This document shows positions 42,377-51,459 of a stretch of DNA of 64,000 nucleotides, piece after piece (position 1 is the stretch's first letter; the number at the start of each line of letters is the position of its first letter). The position numbers were made by a program, and so were the translations under genes. Source of the DNA: Paenibacillus prosopidis. Its GTDB lineage: Bacteria; Bacillota; Bacilli; Paenibacillales; Paenibacillaceae. Under the pieces are notes generated by a model that was given only the letters and a program-made list of their open reading frames with translations, made no database searches and was not told where the DNA came from. Location: assembly GCF_003337375.1 (NCBI RefSeq), contig NZ_QPJD01000003.1, positions 369,898-433,897 on the forward strand, in the 5' to 3' direction.

Positions 42377-42517
42377 TTAACAGCTATTACCTTTAACATT
42401 CTTGTCTTTCTTTGGAATGGATTGTGAATTATCGGCAAGTTTGTCGCCAAATTGGTCTAAGCGGGAAGGGCTAGCCGCTGGACCATCATTATCAGGCTTA
42501 TTATTTCTTCCTGTCAT
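42377..42517 (-). CDS. 46-residue hydrophilic small protein
   Basis: On the minus strand an ideal GGAGGTGATGATT leads into ATG at 42517. The product begins MTGRNNKPDNDGPAASPSRL and ends KGNSC. It is rich in Asn, Asp, Lys and Ser, with no membrane segment, like many small Paenibacillus proteins of unknown function including minor spore proteins. The perfect ribosome site and a terminator just past the stop argue that it is real. The family is not recognised. Confidence 0.6.
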   Translation of the reverse strand: MTGRNNKPDNDGPAASPSRLDQFGDKLADNSQSIPKKDKNVKGNSC

Positions 42518-42725
42518 AATCATCACCTCCAACTTTTATATGATGATCGGCGAGGGGAGTTTTCATGCAGATTTTGACGGATACAAATTAATTTTGAAGA
42601 AGGGTGTCGACTTTACGTGAGAGGAGTTGACAATGGAAAGCGTTTTCATGTAAGATAACATCGCGAATATCTAAATAAGTTCTTTATCCATATTGAACGA
42701 AATGGAGGGATTATTAACTAATTAA

Positions 42726-42739
42726 TGTAACCGGTTTCA
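42726..42739 (+). promoter_or_regulatory. cre-type operator 1 upstream of the GH30 gene
   Basis: TGTAACCGGTTTCA matches the CcpA cre consensus TGWAANCGNTNWCA at every position. It is the exact reverse complement of the site at 42802. Confidence 0.72.
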
Positions 42740-42801
42740 CTTTTCCTTAGCAGTTTTATTAGCTCTATAAAATTGAAATGAAAGAGAATTAACGCCATTA
42801 A

Positions 42802-42815
42802 TGAAACCGGTTACA
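42802..42815 (+). promoter_or_regulatory. cre-type operator 2 upstream of the GH30 gene
   Basis: TGAAACCGGTTACA is the perfect inverted copy of operator 1, 76 bases away centre to centre, and 60 bases from the GH30 start. A weak TTGAAA-17-CATTAA promoter lies between the two. Confidence 0.72.
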
Positions 42816-42861
42816 TAATTTGAACAGTTGTTACAATATCCTAAAAGGAGATGAACGCGTA

Positions 42862-45800
42862 ATGCGAAAGGCTTTGTCTGCTACTCTTATAGGTACTATC
42901 CTTATAGGAACTACATTTGGGAATATTCAACCGGTGAACGCGGCGGAAGCGACGAATGTGATCTTGGATGCCAATACACGCTATCAAACCATTCATAACT
43001 TTGCTGCATCTGATGCCTGGTCGGTTGATCCGATTGGCAAGGAGTGGAGTGAGCATAATAAAAACCAAATCGCCGATCTGTTATTTTCGGAAGATAAGGG
43101 GATTGGCTTGTCAGGATGGCGATTTAATGTTGGGGCCGGCAGCAATCTCACAGATCAGGATATTGTGCATACAAAATGGAGAATGGCGGAAGCTTTTAAG
43201 CAAACCGAAAGCGGCGAATACGATTGGTCTAAGCAAGCCGGACAGCAGTGGTTCCTTGAGGCGGCCAAGAAACGTGGCGTTGAGCAGTTCGTTGCCTTTT
43301 CCAATAGTCCTCCTGTCTGGATGACTAAGAACGGGCACGGACAAGCCGATAATACGGTCGGTTCAACCAATTTGAAAGAAGGATATGAAGATGACTTCGC
43401 ACGCTACTTGACCGATGTCGTGAAACATCTTCAGGATGAGAAAGGAATCGTATTCCAACATGTCAGTCCGATCAATGAACCGACTTGGGATTGGAACCGC
43501 AGCAATCAGGAAGGGAATCGTTACAACAATGAAGATGTTAAGCGCGTCGTAAATTCGCTTTATGATGAACTGCAACGGCAGGGTGTTAATTCCCATATTG
43601 AGATTCCAGAAGCAGTGGAGTATAAGGCGCTGCTGGACGATGAGAAGTATATGGAATACTCGGGCGGGAACACACCATATATGGCTGGCAGTAACAGCGC
43701 CGGCACCGGTAAATACCGTGAATACATCAAAGATTTTATCGGCGATTCGGAAATGAAGGGCAAAGTGGACAACATGGTTGCCGTACATTCCTATTTTTCT
43801 GAAAGTAACAACGATTTGACGAACCTGCGCCGCATCGCGCGTGAAAATATGGATATGTATGGCGGCGAAGAGATTTGGATGACGGAGTACAGCATTCTGG
43901 GTAATTATGGTCCAGGCCGTGATTTGGGTATCGACCCCGCGCTTTATATCAGCAAGGTTATTCATCATGACTTAACGGTTTCAAACGTCTCAGCGTGGCA
44001 GTGGTGGACTGCAGTGTCCAACGTCGATTATAAAGACGGACTGGTTTATACCGATTATCAGGTTCCAGGAGACCAACAGAATGTGCTGGATTCCAAGATG
44101 TTATGGGCATTAGGGAATTATAGTAAATTCATCCGGCCCGATTCCAAAAGGATCGCCCTGTCGGGTTTATCGAATAATGATCCAAGTGGTTTTCTTGGCT
44201 CTGCTTATATCGATGAAACCAACAAACGAGTAATATCTGTTTTTGTCAACAATACTTCCGAGGCAAAAGATATTCGATTGCAGGCGAATAATCTGCCGGC
44301 AGGAACAAAGGTGTTCCAGTACGTTCCTTATGTCACATCCGCTACCGACGACTTAGCAGAAAAGCCGGCCGTTGCAGCGGGAGCAGCATATTCCGTACCG
44401 GCAAAATCCATCGTCACACTTGTTGGCGCATACCATAACGAAACAGCTGTTCCGGATGCTCCAATTTTGAAAGCAGTTAAAGCGGAGAATCAAGCGATAA
44501 CAATCGATTTCGACCACGTTTCCGGAGCGGAATCATACACGGTCAAATACGGTAACGAAAGCGGACAATATACGCAAGAAACTGAGCCGTTTAATGACAG
44601 CACTCATACAATTTCAGGCTTAACGAATGGAAAGACATATTATGTAGCGGTAATAGCAAATAATTCAAACGGGCAAAGCGCCTTATCAAATGAGATGCAT
44701 TCGGTACCCGATCTGTTCCCTCCAGATGAAGTACATGCTGCACCGGGAGACGGTCAGGTAACAATATCGTTTATGCCAAGACCGGGTGTCACTGATTATA
44801 GGATCAGGGTTAAGCCAGTTAATCAGGATGGAGTCGAACAGACCAAGGAGGTTACCGTCGAACCTGGTACCCTACACAAGTCTGTAGTATCCGGTTTGGT
44901 TAATGGCACCGAATATGATGTTTTTGTGGCTTCTGTCAATGGTTCGGAGGTGAGCACAGAGGTTAATGTGAAAGTGACGCCAGCCTCTCTTCCGCCTGCT
45001 AAAGTTATCGCCATTCCAGGCGACAAGGAAGTAAAATTGGAATACAGCATTGTCCCGGAGATTCCAGGTTATCATGTACAATATGGGACGGAAAGCGGAA
45101 GTTATGGGCTAAAAGCCGAATCAATGGCTGGGACACATACGTTGACCAATCTGACTAATGATACTCGTTACTATGTTGCGGTCTCATCCGATGGCGTCGG
45201 AGGCGAGAGCAGACCGTCGGATGAAATTTCAGCAGTACCATCGGCCGAAAGCGTAGTTTTTGAAGATACTTTCGAAGATGGTACCGTATCGGGATGGACG
45301 CCGCTGATCAGCACTTGGGACGAAAGCGAAGGTTTATTGAAGCACCAATCGGGTAATGGTGCACAGGGCGCCATCGCCGTTGAAGGTCAACGACTAATCG
45401 ATGGTACCATTACTGCTGTGGCCCTACATTCAACGCCTGATGCGGACTGGGGTATCTTTTTCCGTGGGACGTACGACAAGTCCTATAAATTTCTATTCGA
45501 AAACGGGAAGCTTCATTTACGAAAAGGTAATGATTCACTTTCCAAATCGGTAGATTTTAATCCGGAGTTAAATGGGATTTATAAATTGACGGTGGTTTTA
45601 GCCGGAAAAAATATAAAAGCTTACCTGGATGACCAGTTAATTTTTGATGTCAACGATACCACTTACACAGGTGGAGGATTTGGACTTCACAGTTGGGCAG
45701 ATGCGGAATTCCGTTACTTCAAAGCAGCAAAAGCGGGAGGGGTACCTGTTTTGACGGCTCCGGAACTATATTCTGCGCAGCCTTCAGCAGGATCCATTAC

Positions 45801-47604
45801 GGTTTCCTTCTCTGAGGTGGATGGCGTGGATTCCTACCGGGTCCATTATGGTACTGCTAATAGCGTATATACCAAAACGGTTGAAACATCAGAGCCTCGA
45901 CATATGATTACCGGACTTGAGAACGGTGTCCGCTATTTTGTAGCGGTAAGTGCTATAAAGGATGGTCAGGAAAGCGGAATATCTAATGAATTGTCCGCAA
46001 TGCCGCTCATTCCCGCAGATCCGTGGCTATTGTATTATGTGAAAGCCGGCGACGATGAGCCCGGCACGATCAAAGGTTCTCAGATTCTCGGTGTTAAACA
46101 TAGTGTTAAAGACCAAGCTTACGGAACCGATGCGGTTACAGGAAAGGCTTGGGGTTATGTAACGAACGGTGGAACGTGGTCGCAAAATACGGGTGAGGGA
46201 TATTTCGACGGTCTGCGAATCGACGAAAGTGATGTTGCGGGGAAAGGGATCACTTACAAATTCGAGGTGCCTAACGGACGTTACAAAGTGACGCTAGGCT
46301 TCAAGGATCCGTGGAACAACAATGCCCGAAAACAATTCATTTCCCTGGAAGATCAGCAGGCGAGCCCATCCTTTGTGCCTGGAAATGAGACGGTTAAACA
46401 ATTTACTGGAGTCGACGTAAAGGACGGCATTCTTGATGTAGGCGTCTTACGGGACATGACCAATACAGGGAAATACGAGGATCCGATGGTTAGTTGGATT
46501 AAAGTGGAGATTGATGACACAGGCATGCTTTATTATGTGGATGCCGGTGACAACAGTCCCAATGTGCTCGAATCCGGCGAAACCTTCGGATCCATGAACA
46601 GCACCGAAGAACAGCCGTTCGGAGCGGATCTGATTACCGGCTTACAATGGGGATATGTCGCATTTGGAAATTCAACATGGGCTAGAACAGATGCCGCGGA
46701 AGCCTATGATACTATTCGCCAATACGATGGAAACGCGTCCGGACCGGGGAAAGGGTTGACTTACAAATTCCAGGTCGCAAAAGACAGCGAAAAATCGTAC
46801 AAGGTGACGCTCGGCTTCAAAGATCCTTGGAAAAGTTCGAGCCGTTATGAGGATGTCATTATCGAAGGCAAGACCGTATTAAGCGAATATAACATTGGTG
46901 CCAAGATTGAGACAAAGATTTTTGATGGCGTTATTGCTGCTGACGGAATGCTTGAAGTAGAAGTTACACGTAACGTCGACCATGCAAGTGGCGATAAACC
47001 GATGGTCAGTTGGATTAAAGTGGAGCAAACAACCGGGAATGTACCTGAGCCTGTATTAACCGGAATTGAATTAAACGAAGAAACGGTCCACCTTGAAGCG
47101 AGAGATACCCATCAAATCAAAGTAAATGCCGTATATTCCGACGGAAGCACTAGAGTAATTACGGAAGAAAGCAAATTCGTATCCGATCATCCCGAGATTG
47201 CGAATGCTGACGCTGTTGGTCTAGTAACCGCTTTACAGGCCGGATCAGCGAATATTAACATCACGTATCAGGGGATGTCCGCAGTTTTTGCATTAACAGT
47301 TACTCCTGCCGTTAAAGGTCTGATCGGACTACAAGCTGTGGTGGGTGGAGATGCCAACGTTAGAATTGGAGAAGGGCTCCAAGCTTCGGTTATTGCTCAC
47401 TATGAGGATGGTAGTACCGCCGATGTGACGAAGTATGCAAATTATCGCTCCCAGGATGAAAAAATTGCAACGATCGATGCAAATGGATTGATTACAGGTC
47501 ACAAAGTCGGGAAAACTGACATTTATGCTGTTTTCGCAGGTTTTGAAACTACTACAATTATTAAAGTGAAACCCTACAATTGGAAGAACGGCAGTTCCGA
47601 TTGA
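42862..47604 (+). CDS. Secreted multimodular GH30 glycoside hydrolase
   Basis: The 1580-residue extracellular polysaccharidase has a signal peptide (residues 1-27, ending VNAAEA). The GH30 TIM barrel plus beta domain spans about 30-525, with acid/base Glu206 in PINEPTWDW and nucleophile Glu342 in MTEYSILGNYG. This pattern recalls the beta-1,6-galactanase group of GH30. Then come Fn3 (531-616), Fn3 (617-710), Fn3 (711-793), a LamG-like jelly roll (798-960), Fn3 (964-1050), two malectin-like repeats (1057-1217, 1223-1388; both with YKVTLGFKDPW) and two BIG2 domains (1397-1483, 1487-1570). No SLH or sortase anchor is seen, so it is probably free or bound through its own modules. ATG 42862 follows AAAAGGAGATG. 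Confidence 0.88.
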   Translation: MRKALSATLIGTILIGTTFGNIQPVNAAEATNVILDANTRYQTIHNFAASDAWSVDPIGKEWSEHNKNQIADLLFSEDKGIGLSGWRFNVGAGSNLTDQDIVHTKWRMAEAFKQTESGEYDWSKQAGQQWFLEAAKKRGVEQFVAFSNSPPVWMTKNGHGQADNTVGSTNLKEGYEDDFARYLTDVVKHLQDEKGIVFQHVSPINEPTWDWNRSNQEGNRYNNEDVKRVVNSLYDELQRQGVNSHIEIPEAVEYKALLDDEKYMEYSGGNTPYMAGSNSAGTGKYREYIKDFIGDSEMKGKVDNMVAVHSYFSESNNDLTNLRRIARENMDMYGGEEIWMTEYSILGNYGPGRDLGIDPALYISKVIHHDLTVSNVSAWQWWTAVSNVDYKDGLVYTDYQVPGDQQNVLDSKMLWALGNYSKFIRPDSKRIALSGLSNNDPSGFLGSAYIDETNKRVISVFVNNTSEAKDIRLQANNLPAGTKVFQYVPYVTSATDDLAEKPAVAAGAAYSVPAKSIVTLVGAYHNETAVPDAPILKAVKAENQAITIDFDHVSGAESYTVKYGNESGQYTQETEPFNDSTHTISGLTNGKTYYVAVIANNSNGQSALSNEMHSVPDLFPPDEVHAAPGDGQVTISFMPRPGVTDYRIRVKPVNQDGVEQTKEVTVEPGTLHKSVVSGLVNGTEYDVFVASVNGSEVSTEVNVKVTPASLPPAKVIAIPGDKEVKLEYSIVPEIPGYHVQYGTESGSYGLKAESMAGTHTLTNLTNDTRYYVAVSSDGVGGESRPSDEISAVPSAESVVFEDTFEDGTVSGWTPLISTWDESEGLLKHQSGNGAQGAIAVEGQRLIDGTITAVALHSTPDADWGIFFRGTYDKSYKFLFENGKLHLRKGNDSLSKSVDFNPELNGIYKLTVVLAGKNIKAYLDDQLIFDVNDTTYTGGGFGLHSWADAEFRYFKAAKAGGVPVLTAPELYSAQPSAGSITVSFSEVDGVDSYRVHYGTANSVYTKTVETSEPRHMITGLENGVRYFVAVSAIKDGQESGISNELSAMPLIPADPWLLYYVKAGDDEPGTIKGSQILGVKHSVKDQAYGTDAVTGKAWGYVTNGGTWSQNTGEGYFDGLRIDESDVAGKGITYKFEVPNGRYKVTLGFKDPWNNNARKQFISLEDQQASPSFVPGNETVKQFTGVDVKDGILDVGVLRDMTNTGKYEDPMVSWIKVEIDDTGMLYYVDAGDNSPNVLESGETFGSMNSTEEQPFGADLITGLQWGYVAFGNSTWARTDAAEAYDTIRQYDGNASGPGKGLTYKFQVAKDSEKSYKVTLGFKDPWKSSSRYEDVIIEGKTVLSEYNIGAKIETKIFDGVIAADGMLEVEVTRNVDHASGDKPMVSWIKVEQTTGNVPEPVLTGIELNEETVHLEARDTHQIKVNAVYSDGSTRVITEESKFVSDHPEIANADAVGLVTALQAGSANINITYQGMSAVFALTVTPAVKGLIGLQAVVGGDANVRIGEGLQASVIAHYEDGSTADVTKYANYRSQDEKIATIDANGLITGHKVGKTDIYAVFAGFETTTIIKVKPYNWKNGSSD

Positions 47605-47648
47605 ACAAAGCATTAGACGCTCTATGAAATCTCATATGATCTACAATT

Positions 47649-47677
47649 AAAAGCCGCGTAAATCGCGGCTTTTTTTT
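47649..47677 (+). terminator. Terminator of the GH30 gene
   Basis: AAAGCCGCG and CGCGGCTTT pair perfectly around TAAAT, followed by eight T. Confidence 0.92.
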
Positions 47678-47778
47678 GTGTGTATTGTGTTTACAATTAC
47701 CCGAATAAAATGGTTCAATCTTGGGTATTTTATCGTTTGTAATTCGGATGGAAACTATTCAAAACAGGGGGCTGTATT

Positions 47779-48966
47779 TTGTATCTTTTGTATACTCATA
47801 ATGATCTGGACGGAGTAGGTTGCGGCATAGTTGCGAGATGTGCTTTTGGCGGCAAAGTGGAAATCCGTTATAATTCGGTTGATGGCTTAAATCTGCAAGT
47901 CGAACGGTTTTTAGAAAAATCAAGAAAGAAAAATTTTTTGTTTATTACCGATCTATCCGTAAATGAAGCGAATGAACATGGTCTCGACGAATTTGTAAAA
48001 TCTGGCGGAAGAGTAAAGCTTATTGATCATCATAAAACGGCGCTGCATTTCAACAAATACCCTTGGGGATCGGTTCAAGTGGAATATGAGAATGGCAAGC
48101 TGGCCTCCGCCACGTCGCTTTTCTATGAGTATCTCATTCAGAACGGATTGTTAACGCCCACAAAAGGAATGGATGAATTCGTCGAGTTGGTACGGCAGTA
48201 TGACACTTGGGAATGGGAAAAGCATGGTTCGCAGCAAGCAAAGCGTCTTAATGATCTCTTCTATTTGGTATCCCTCGAAGAATTTGAGGAAAAAATGACG
48301 GAGCGTCTTCAAAAAAATGAGCATTTTTCGTTTGACGAATTTGAAGAAAAAATATTGGACCTGGAAGAAGAAAAAATTGAACGTTATGTTCGGAGAAAAA
48401 AACGAGAAATAATCCAAACTATTATTCATGATCGTTATGTAGGCGTCGTTCATGCAGAATCTTACCATTCTGAACTGGGCAATGAATTAGGAAAAGAAAA
48501 TCCGCATTTGGATTACATCGCGATCATGAATATGGGCGGAAAAAAGATAAGTTTACGAACGATACATGATCATATTGACGTTTCGGAGATTGCAGGTCTT
48601 TATGGAGGGGGAGGTCATGCCAAGGCTTCTGGATGCTCCATGACCAAAGAATCGTACCAATCGTTCGTTGCGGAAACATTCCCGATGGAACCAATTCGCG
48701 CGGATGCCTTTAAAAATACGTTTAACTTAAAAAACTCCGTTTATGGAACGCTTTATGAGAACAGAAAGGAACAGAGTTTGTTCATTTTTCCATCGGGAGA
48801 CGGTTGGGTAATCGATGTCGACGGGGAGGAATTGAATGAACATTTTTCGAAGTTTGAAGATGCGGAACGATATGCAAAACGGCATTATGCCGCTTGGTTA
48901 GTCCGAGACCAAGTCTATATCGGATACCTAATGGAACATATAGCGGAATGTAGAACGAAGGCATAG
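47779..48966 (+). CDS. nrnB: DHH-family oligoribonuclease, NrnB-like
   Basis: The 395-residue DHH/DHHA1 phosphoesterase has motif I THNDLDGVGCG (residues 6-16), FITDLSVNE (about 55), the DHH motif LIDHHKTALHF (about 83) and the DHHA1 glycine-rich loop YGGGGHAKASG (about 275). Length and motif order fit Bacillus NrnB (YngD, 399 residues), which degrades short RNA oligomers; cyclic-dinucleotide or pAp hydrolysis is an alternative in the superfamily. The start is TTG behind AGGGGG. It is a single gene between two terminators. Confidence 0.75.
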   Translation: MYLLYTHNDLDGVGCGIVARCAFGGKVEIRYNSVDGLNLQVERFLEKSRKKNFLFITDLSVNEANEHGLDEFVKSGGRVKLIDHHKTALHFNKYPWGSVQVEYENGKLASATSLFYEYLIQNGLLTPTKGMDEFVELVRQYDTWEWEKHGSQQAKRLNDLFYLVSLEEFEEKMTERLQKNEHFSFDEFEEKILDLEEEKIERYVRRKKREIIQTIIHDRYVGVVHAESYHSELGNELGKENPHLDYIAIMNMGGKKISLRTIHDHIDVSEIAGLYGGGGHAKASGCSMTKESYQSFVAETFPMEPIRADAFKNTFNLKNSVYGTLYENRKEQSLFIFPSGDGWVIDVDGEELNEHFSKFEDAERYAKRHYAAWLVRDQVYIGYLMEHIAECRTKA

Positions 48967-48983
48967 AACATATTTAGCTCTAA

Positions 48984-49027
48984 AAAAGCTTAGTCAGACT
49001 GGGAAGGGTGCCTGGCTAAGCTTTATT
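48984..49027 (+). terminator. Terminator after nrnB
   Basis: AAAGCTTAG pairs with CTAAGCTTT, with an inner CAG/CTG step, followed by ATTTG. The U tract is weak. Confidence 0.65.
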
Positions 49028-49309
49028 TGTCGTTCAAACAGATCTCTAATTGCCGCAGCCTGATACTTAAGTTATACGCAAATCGGCAAGGTCAGTCTGA
49101 TACTTTGTTTTCCTTCGACACCTGCGCAAAAACCGCAGCTGCAGTAGAAGAGGCTGATGTCAGTTTATTTGCAGAAAAAAGTAAGTAAAAAGTAGTGCTT
49201 CTGGAAAAAGTATGATATAGTAAATTCAATAACTGTAATCATTCATATGACAGTTTAAGTGGCGAGACTTATGAAACCAGAATTTATTCATAATGGAGGT
49301 AATGCTAAA
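49028..49309. other. Spacer before the OYE gene, with a decayed coding scrap
   Basis: A 32-codon frame ending at about 49190 (FDTCAKTAAAVEEADVSLFA) has coding character but no start, and I cannot name its family with confidence. It is followed by the AT-rich OYE promoter region (a TATGATATAGT run near 49212). Confidence 0.3.
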
Positions 49310-50437
49310 ATGAATAATCAAAAAATCCAACCTGCCTCCAAGCTAGGACCTTTATTCGAGTCCTCCAAGCTTGGAACTTTGAACCTAAAGAACCGGGTCG
49401 TCATGGCTCCAATGACGAGAGCCTTCTCTCCCGGAGGAGTGCCGGGTGCTGATGTGGCCGCTTATTACCGTCGCCGTGCTGAGAACGGTGTAGGGCTTAT
49501 TATTACGGAGGGTACCCTAATCAACGATCCGGCTGCCACCAATAATCCGAATATTCCGAATTTCCATGGGGAGGAAGCGCTGAAGGGTTGGGCTCGCGTC
49601 GTCGCGGAAGTACATGAAGCCGGCGGGCTGATTATGCCGCAGCTATGGCATATCGGCACAGACCGTAAGGTAGGAGCCGTTCCGAACCCGGAGGAGCTGC
49701 CGATCGGACCTTCAGGCTTGGATCTCGCGACCGGGGAAAAAGTTAATGTGCCGATGAGCCAGGAAAGGATCGATTCCGTTGTTGCCGCTTACGCACAAGC
49801 GGCGGCGGATGCCAAACGGATCGGCTTTGACGGGATTGAGCTTCATGGCGCCCACGGCTATTTGATCGATCAGTTTTTCTGGGAGAGAACGAACCGGCGC
49901 ACTGACAGCTATGGCGGAGACCTTGTGAAAAGAACCCGTTTTGCGGCTGAAATTATTGCGGCTTGCCGTCGCGCCGTAGGATCCGATTTCCCTATTCTAC
50001 TGCGGATATCGCAATGGAAATCAAGTGATTACGATGCTAAATTGGCAGCCAATCCGGATGAACTGGCCAAATTTCTTGCGCCGCTTGTAGAAGCAGGTGT
50101 TGATGTATTTCACTGCTCGACCCGCCGCTTCTGGGAACCGGAGTTCGCCGGTTCCGATCTGAATTTCGCAGGCTGGGTTAAAAAATTAACCGGCAAACCT
50201 ACAATCACTGTGGGCTCCATAGGTCTGGATAATGAGTTTCTATCCTCGTTTAGAGGGGAAAACGCAGGTACGGCGAACGTGGATACCTTGGCCGACAAGC
50301 TTAGCAATCGAGAGTTCGATCTGGTTGCAGTCGGCCGTGCGCTGCTGGTTGATCCGGCATGGGCGGCCAAAGTCCGCGATGGCCGACTTGACGAGCTGAA
50401 GCCTTTCACCCCTGAAGCGCTGCGTTCGCTATCTTGA
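49310..50437 (+). CDS. Old Yellow Enzyme family alkene reductase
   Basis: The 375-residue FMN-dependent NAD(P)H:flavin oxidoreductase (NemA/OYE class) reduces activated C=C bonds, for example in N-ethylmaleimide, enones or nitro compounds. Motifs are KNRVVMAPMTRAFSPGG (about 28), QLWHIGTDR (about 104), GFDGIELHGAHGYLIDQFFWERTNRRTDSYGG (about 172-203; catalytic HGAH) and the FMN phosphate loop FDLVAVGRALLVDPAWAAKVRDG near the C-terminus. The ATG at 49310 follows TGGAGG; an upstream in-frame start at 49259 has no ribosome site. A terminator follows. Confidence 0.9.
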   Translation: MNNQKIQPASKLGPLFESSKLGTLNLKNRVVMAPMTRAFSPGGVPGADVAAYYRRRAENGVGLIITEGTLINDPAATNNPNIPNFHGEEALKGWARVVAEVHEAGGLIMPQLWHIGTDRKVGAVPNPEELPIGPSGLDLATGEKVNVPMSQERIDSVVAAYAQAAADAKRIGFDGIELHGAHGYLIDQFFWERTNRRTDSYGGDLVKRTRFAAEIIAACRRAVGSDFPILLRISQWKSSDYDAKLAANPDELAKFLAPLVEAGVDVFHCSTRRFWEPEFAGSDLNFAGWVKKLTGKPTITVGSIGLDNEFLSSFRGENAGTANVDTLADKLSNREFDLVAVGRALLVDPAWAAKVRDGRLDELKPFTPEALRSLS

Positions 50438-50474
50438 TTCTGCTGTAATTCTAACCTTATTATGTTTTTATGAT

Positions 50475-50511
50475 CGGGCACTCCGAGTTAGTGGGAGAGC
50501 CCGTTTTTTTG
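50475..50511 (+). terminator. Terminator after the OYE gene
   Basis: CGGGC-CTCC and GGGAG-GCCCG form an interrupted stem followed by seven T. Confidence 0.82.
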
Positions 50512-50576
50512 TTTGACGACCTAAACTGAATTAGAAACAAGATTAGAGGCAGTTGTTAGACGGATTATCCAGGAAT

Positions 50577-50603
50577 AGCTGCCGCGTGGGCAGCTTCTTT
50601 TTG
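50577..50603 (+). terminator. Terminator-like hairpin
   Basis: AGCTGCC pairs with GGCAGCT around GCGTG and is followed by TCTTTTT. No gene lies directly before it, so it probably survives from a lost gene. Confidence 0.5.
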
Positions 50604-50696
50604 ATGTTCGTTGAAGTAACTGGCAGGAAAGTTAATGAAAAGGAAATAAGTATTCTCATTACTGCAAATGACATAATCATGATATCATAATACATA

Positions 50697-50730
50697 AAAT
50701 CACTCAGTAGAATCTCGGAGTGATTTTTTA
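50697..50730 (+). terminator. Terminator-like hairpin
   Basis: AAATCACTC pairs with GAGTGATTT and runs into T6. No gene lies directly before it. Confidence 0.65.
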
Positions 50731-50809
50731 TTGTTTAAAGAAAAAACTTATTTACCTGCATAAAAGCCCGAGGATTTTCTCTTATAATTGGAGAGCGGGA
50801 ATTGTCGGG

Positions 50810-50864
50810 GGACAAGAACATATATCCTTAGCCGTATTAGGACAAGAACATGTAACCATAGCCG
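50810..50864 (+). repeat. Two 25-bp direct repeats, possible transposon end
   Basis: Copies at 50810-50834 and 50840-50864 share GGACAAGAACAT and TAGCCG and differ at three positions, with a 30-base period. A TGTCGGGGG start lies just upstream. Paired transposase-binding repeats next to a 5'-TGT end are typical of Tn552/IS21/Mu-like elements. The adjacent serine recombinase fragment fits a Tn552-like transposon. No transposase gene remains. Confidence 0.45.
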
Positions 50865-50876
50865 ATCCAACATTAA

Positions 50877-51155
50877 GCACTGTCTTATTTTAGGAAATTG
50901 GATCGACTTGGCCGGACGACAAATCAGTTAATCGAGCTCTCTCATGATCTTAAAGAAAGAGGAATCAGTCTGCAGATCATCTCTCTGGGAGTAGATACTA
51001 GCACACCGGCTTACAAGCCGCTCGGGCTCGAGGTAGAAAAGGAGGTTGAAATGGCGTTGCTTCTGTATGATAGTCGGAAATATACCATAAAAGAAATAAC
51101 CGAGCAGACCGGAGTCTCTAAAGCAAAGCTATATCAAGTTCTCAATGTCAGGTAA
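50877..51155 (+). pseudogene. Serine recombinase (resolvase/invertase) fragment
   Basis: The frame holds KLDRLGRTTNQLIELSHDLK ERGISLQIISLGVDTSTP (the second half of the catalytic domain). It is fused by deletion to the C-terminal helix-turn-helix YDSRKYTIKEITEQTGVSKA KLYQVLN. The N-terminal part with the catalytic Ser and the segment between the halves are missing, so it cannot recombine. Confidence 0.75.
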
Positions 51156-51347
51156 TGTATAGTATTACCTGTATATACTCTGATACTATATCAAAGAACC
51201 AGCGAGGGGATCTCTTGTTTTTGTTGAAATAAAAAGTAACTACCGAGCAGTAATGTTTAATCATAACTGTTCTTTACCAATTATTGATGCGGCGGCTTAT
51301 GTAAAATAAAGCTTATCAAGCGGTATTAACAAAAGGAGGCAATCTGC

Positions 51348-51404
51348 ATGAAAAACAAAACGTTTCAACCCAAACAAGCTTATGAGGGTGGAACACTAAT
51401 TTAA
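51348..51404 (+). CDS. Possible 18-residue leader peptide
   Basis: AAAAGGAGG 8 bases upstream gives this ATG one of the best ribosome sites in the window. The frame reads MKNKTFQPKQAYEGGTLI and stops 55 bases before the ABC exporter start. Together with the hairpin at 51410 it looks like a regulatory leader rather than a functional protein. Confidence 0.5.
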   Translation: MKNKTFQPKQAYEGGTLI

Positions 51405-51409
51405 TTAAA

Positions 51410-51454
51410 TAGGTGGACCCCCTTGTTATGTTCAAAAATAACACCTAAAGGGGT
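51410..51454 (+). promoter_or_regulatory. Candidate attenuator hairpins masking the exporter ribosome site
   Basis: CCCCTT (51419-51424) pairs perfectly with AAGGGG (51448-51453), the ribosome site of the exporter gene, with inner GTTAT/ATAAC pairing. An alternative pairing TAGGTG (51410-51415) with CACCTA (51442-51447) is mutually exclusive with it. A ribosome stalled on the leader could switch between them. This is inferred from base pairing only. Confidence 0.45.
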
Positions 51455-51459
51455 AAATC

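Noticed and set aside
42402..42620. 72-codon + strand frame
   Set aside because: It is largely antisense to the 46-residue gene at 42377-42517, which has far better start signals.
51159..51191. Inverted repeat TATAGTAT / ATACTATA
   Set aside because: AT-rich and short, with a 17-base gap; it could be an operator, but nothing ties it to a gene, so I did not list it.
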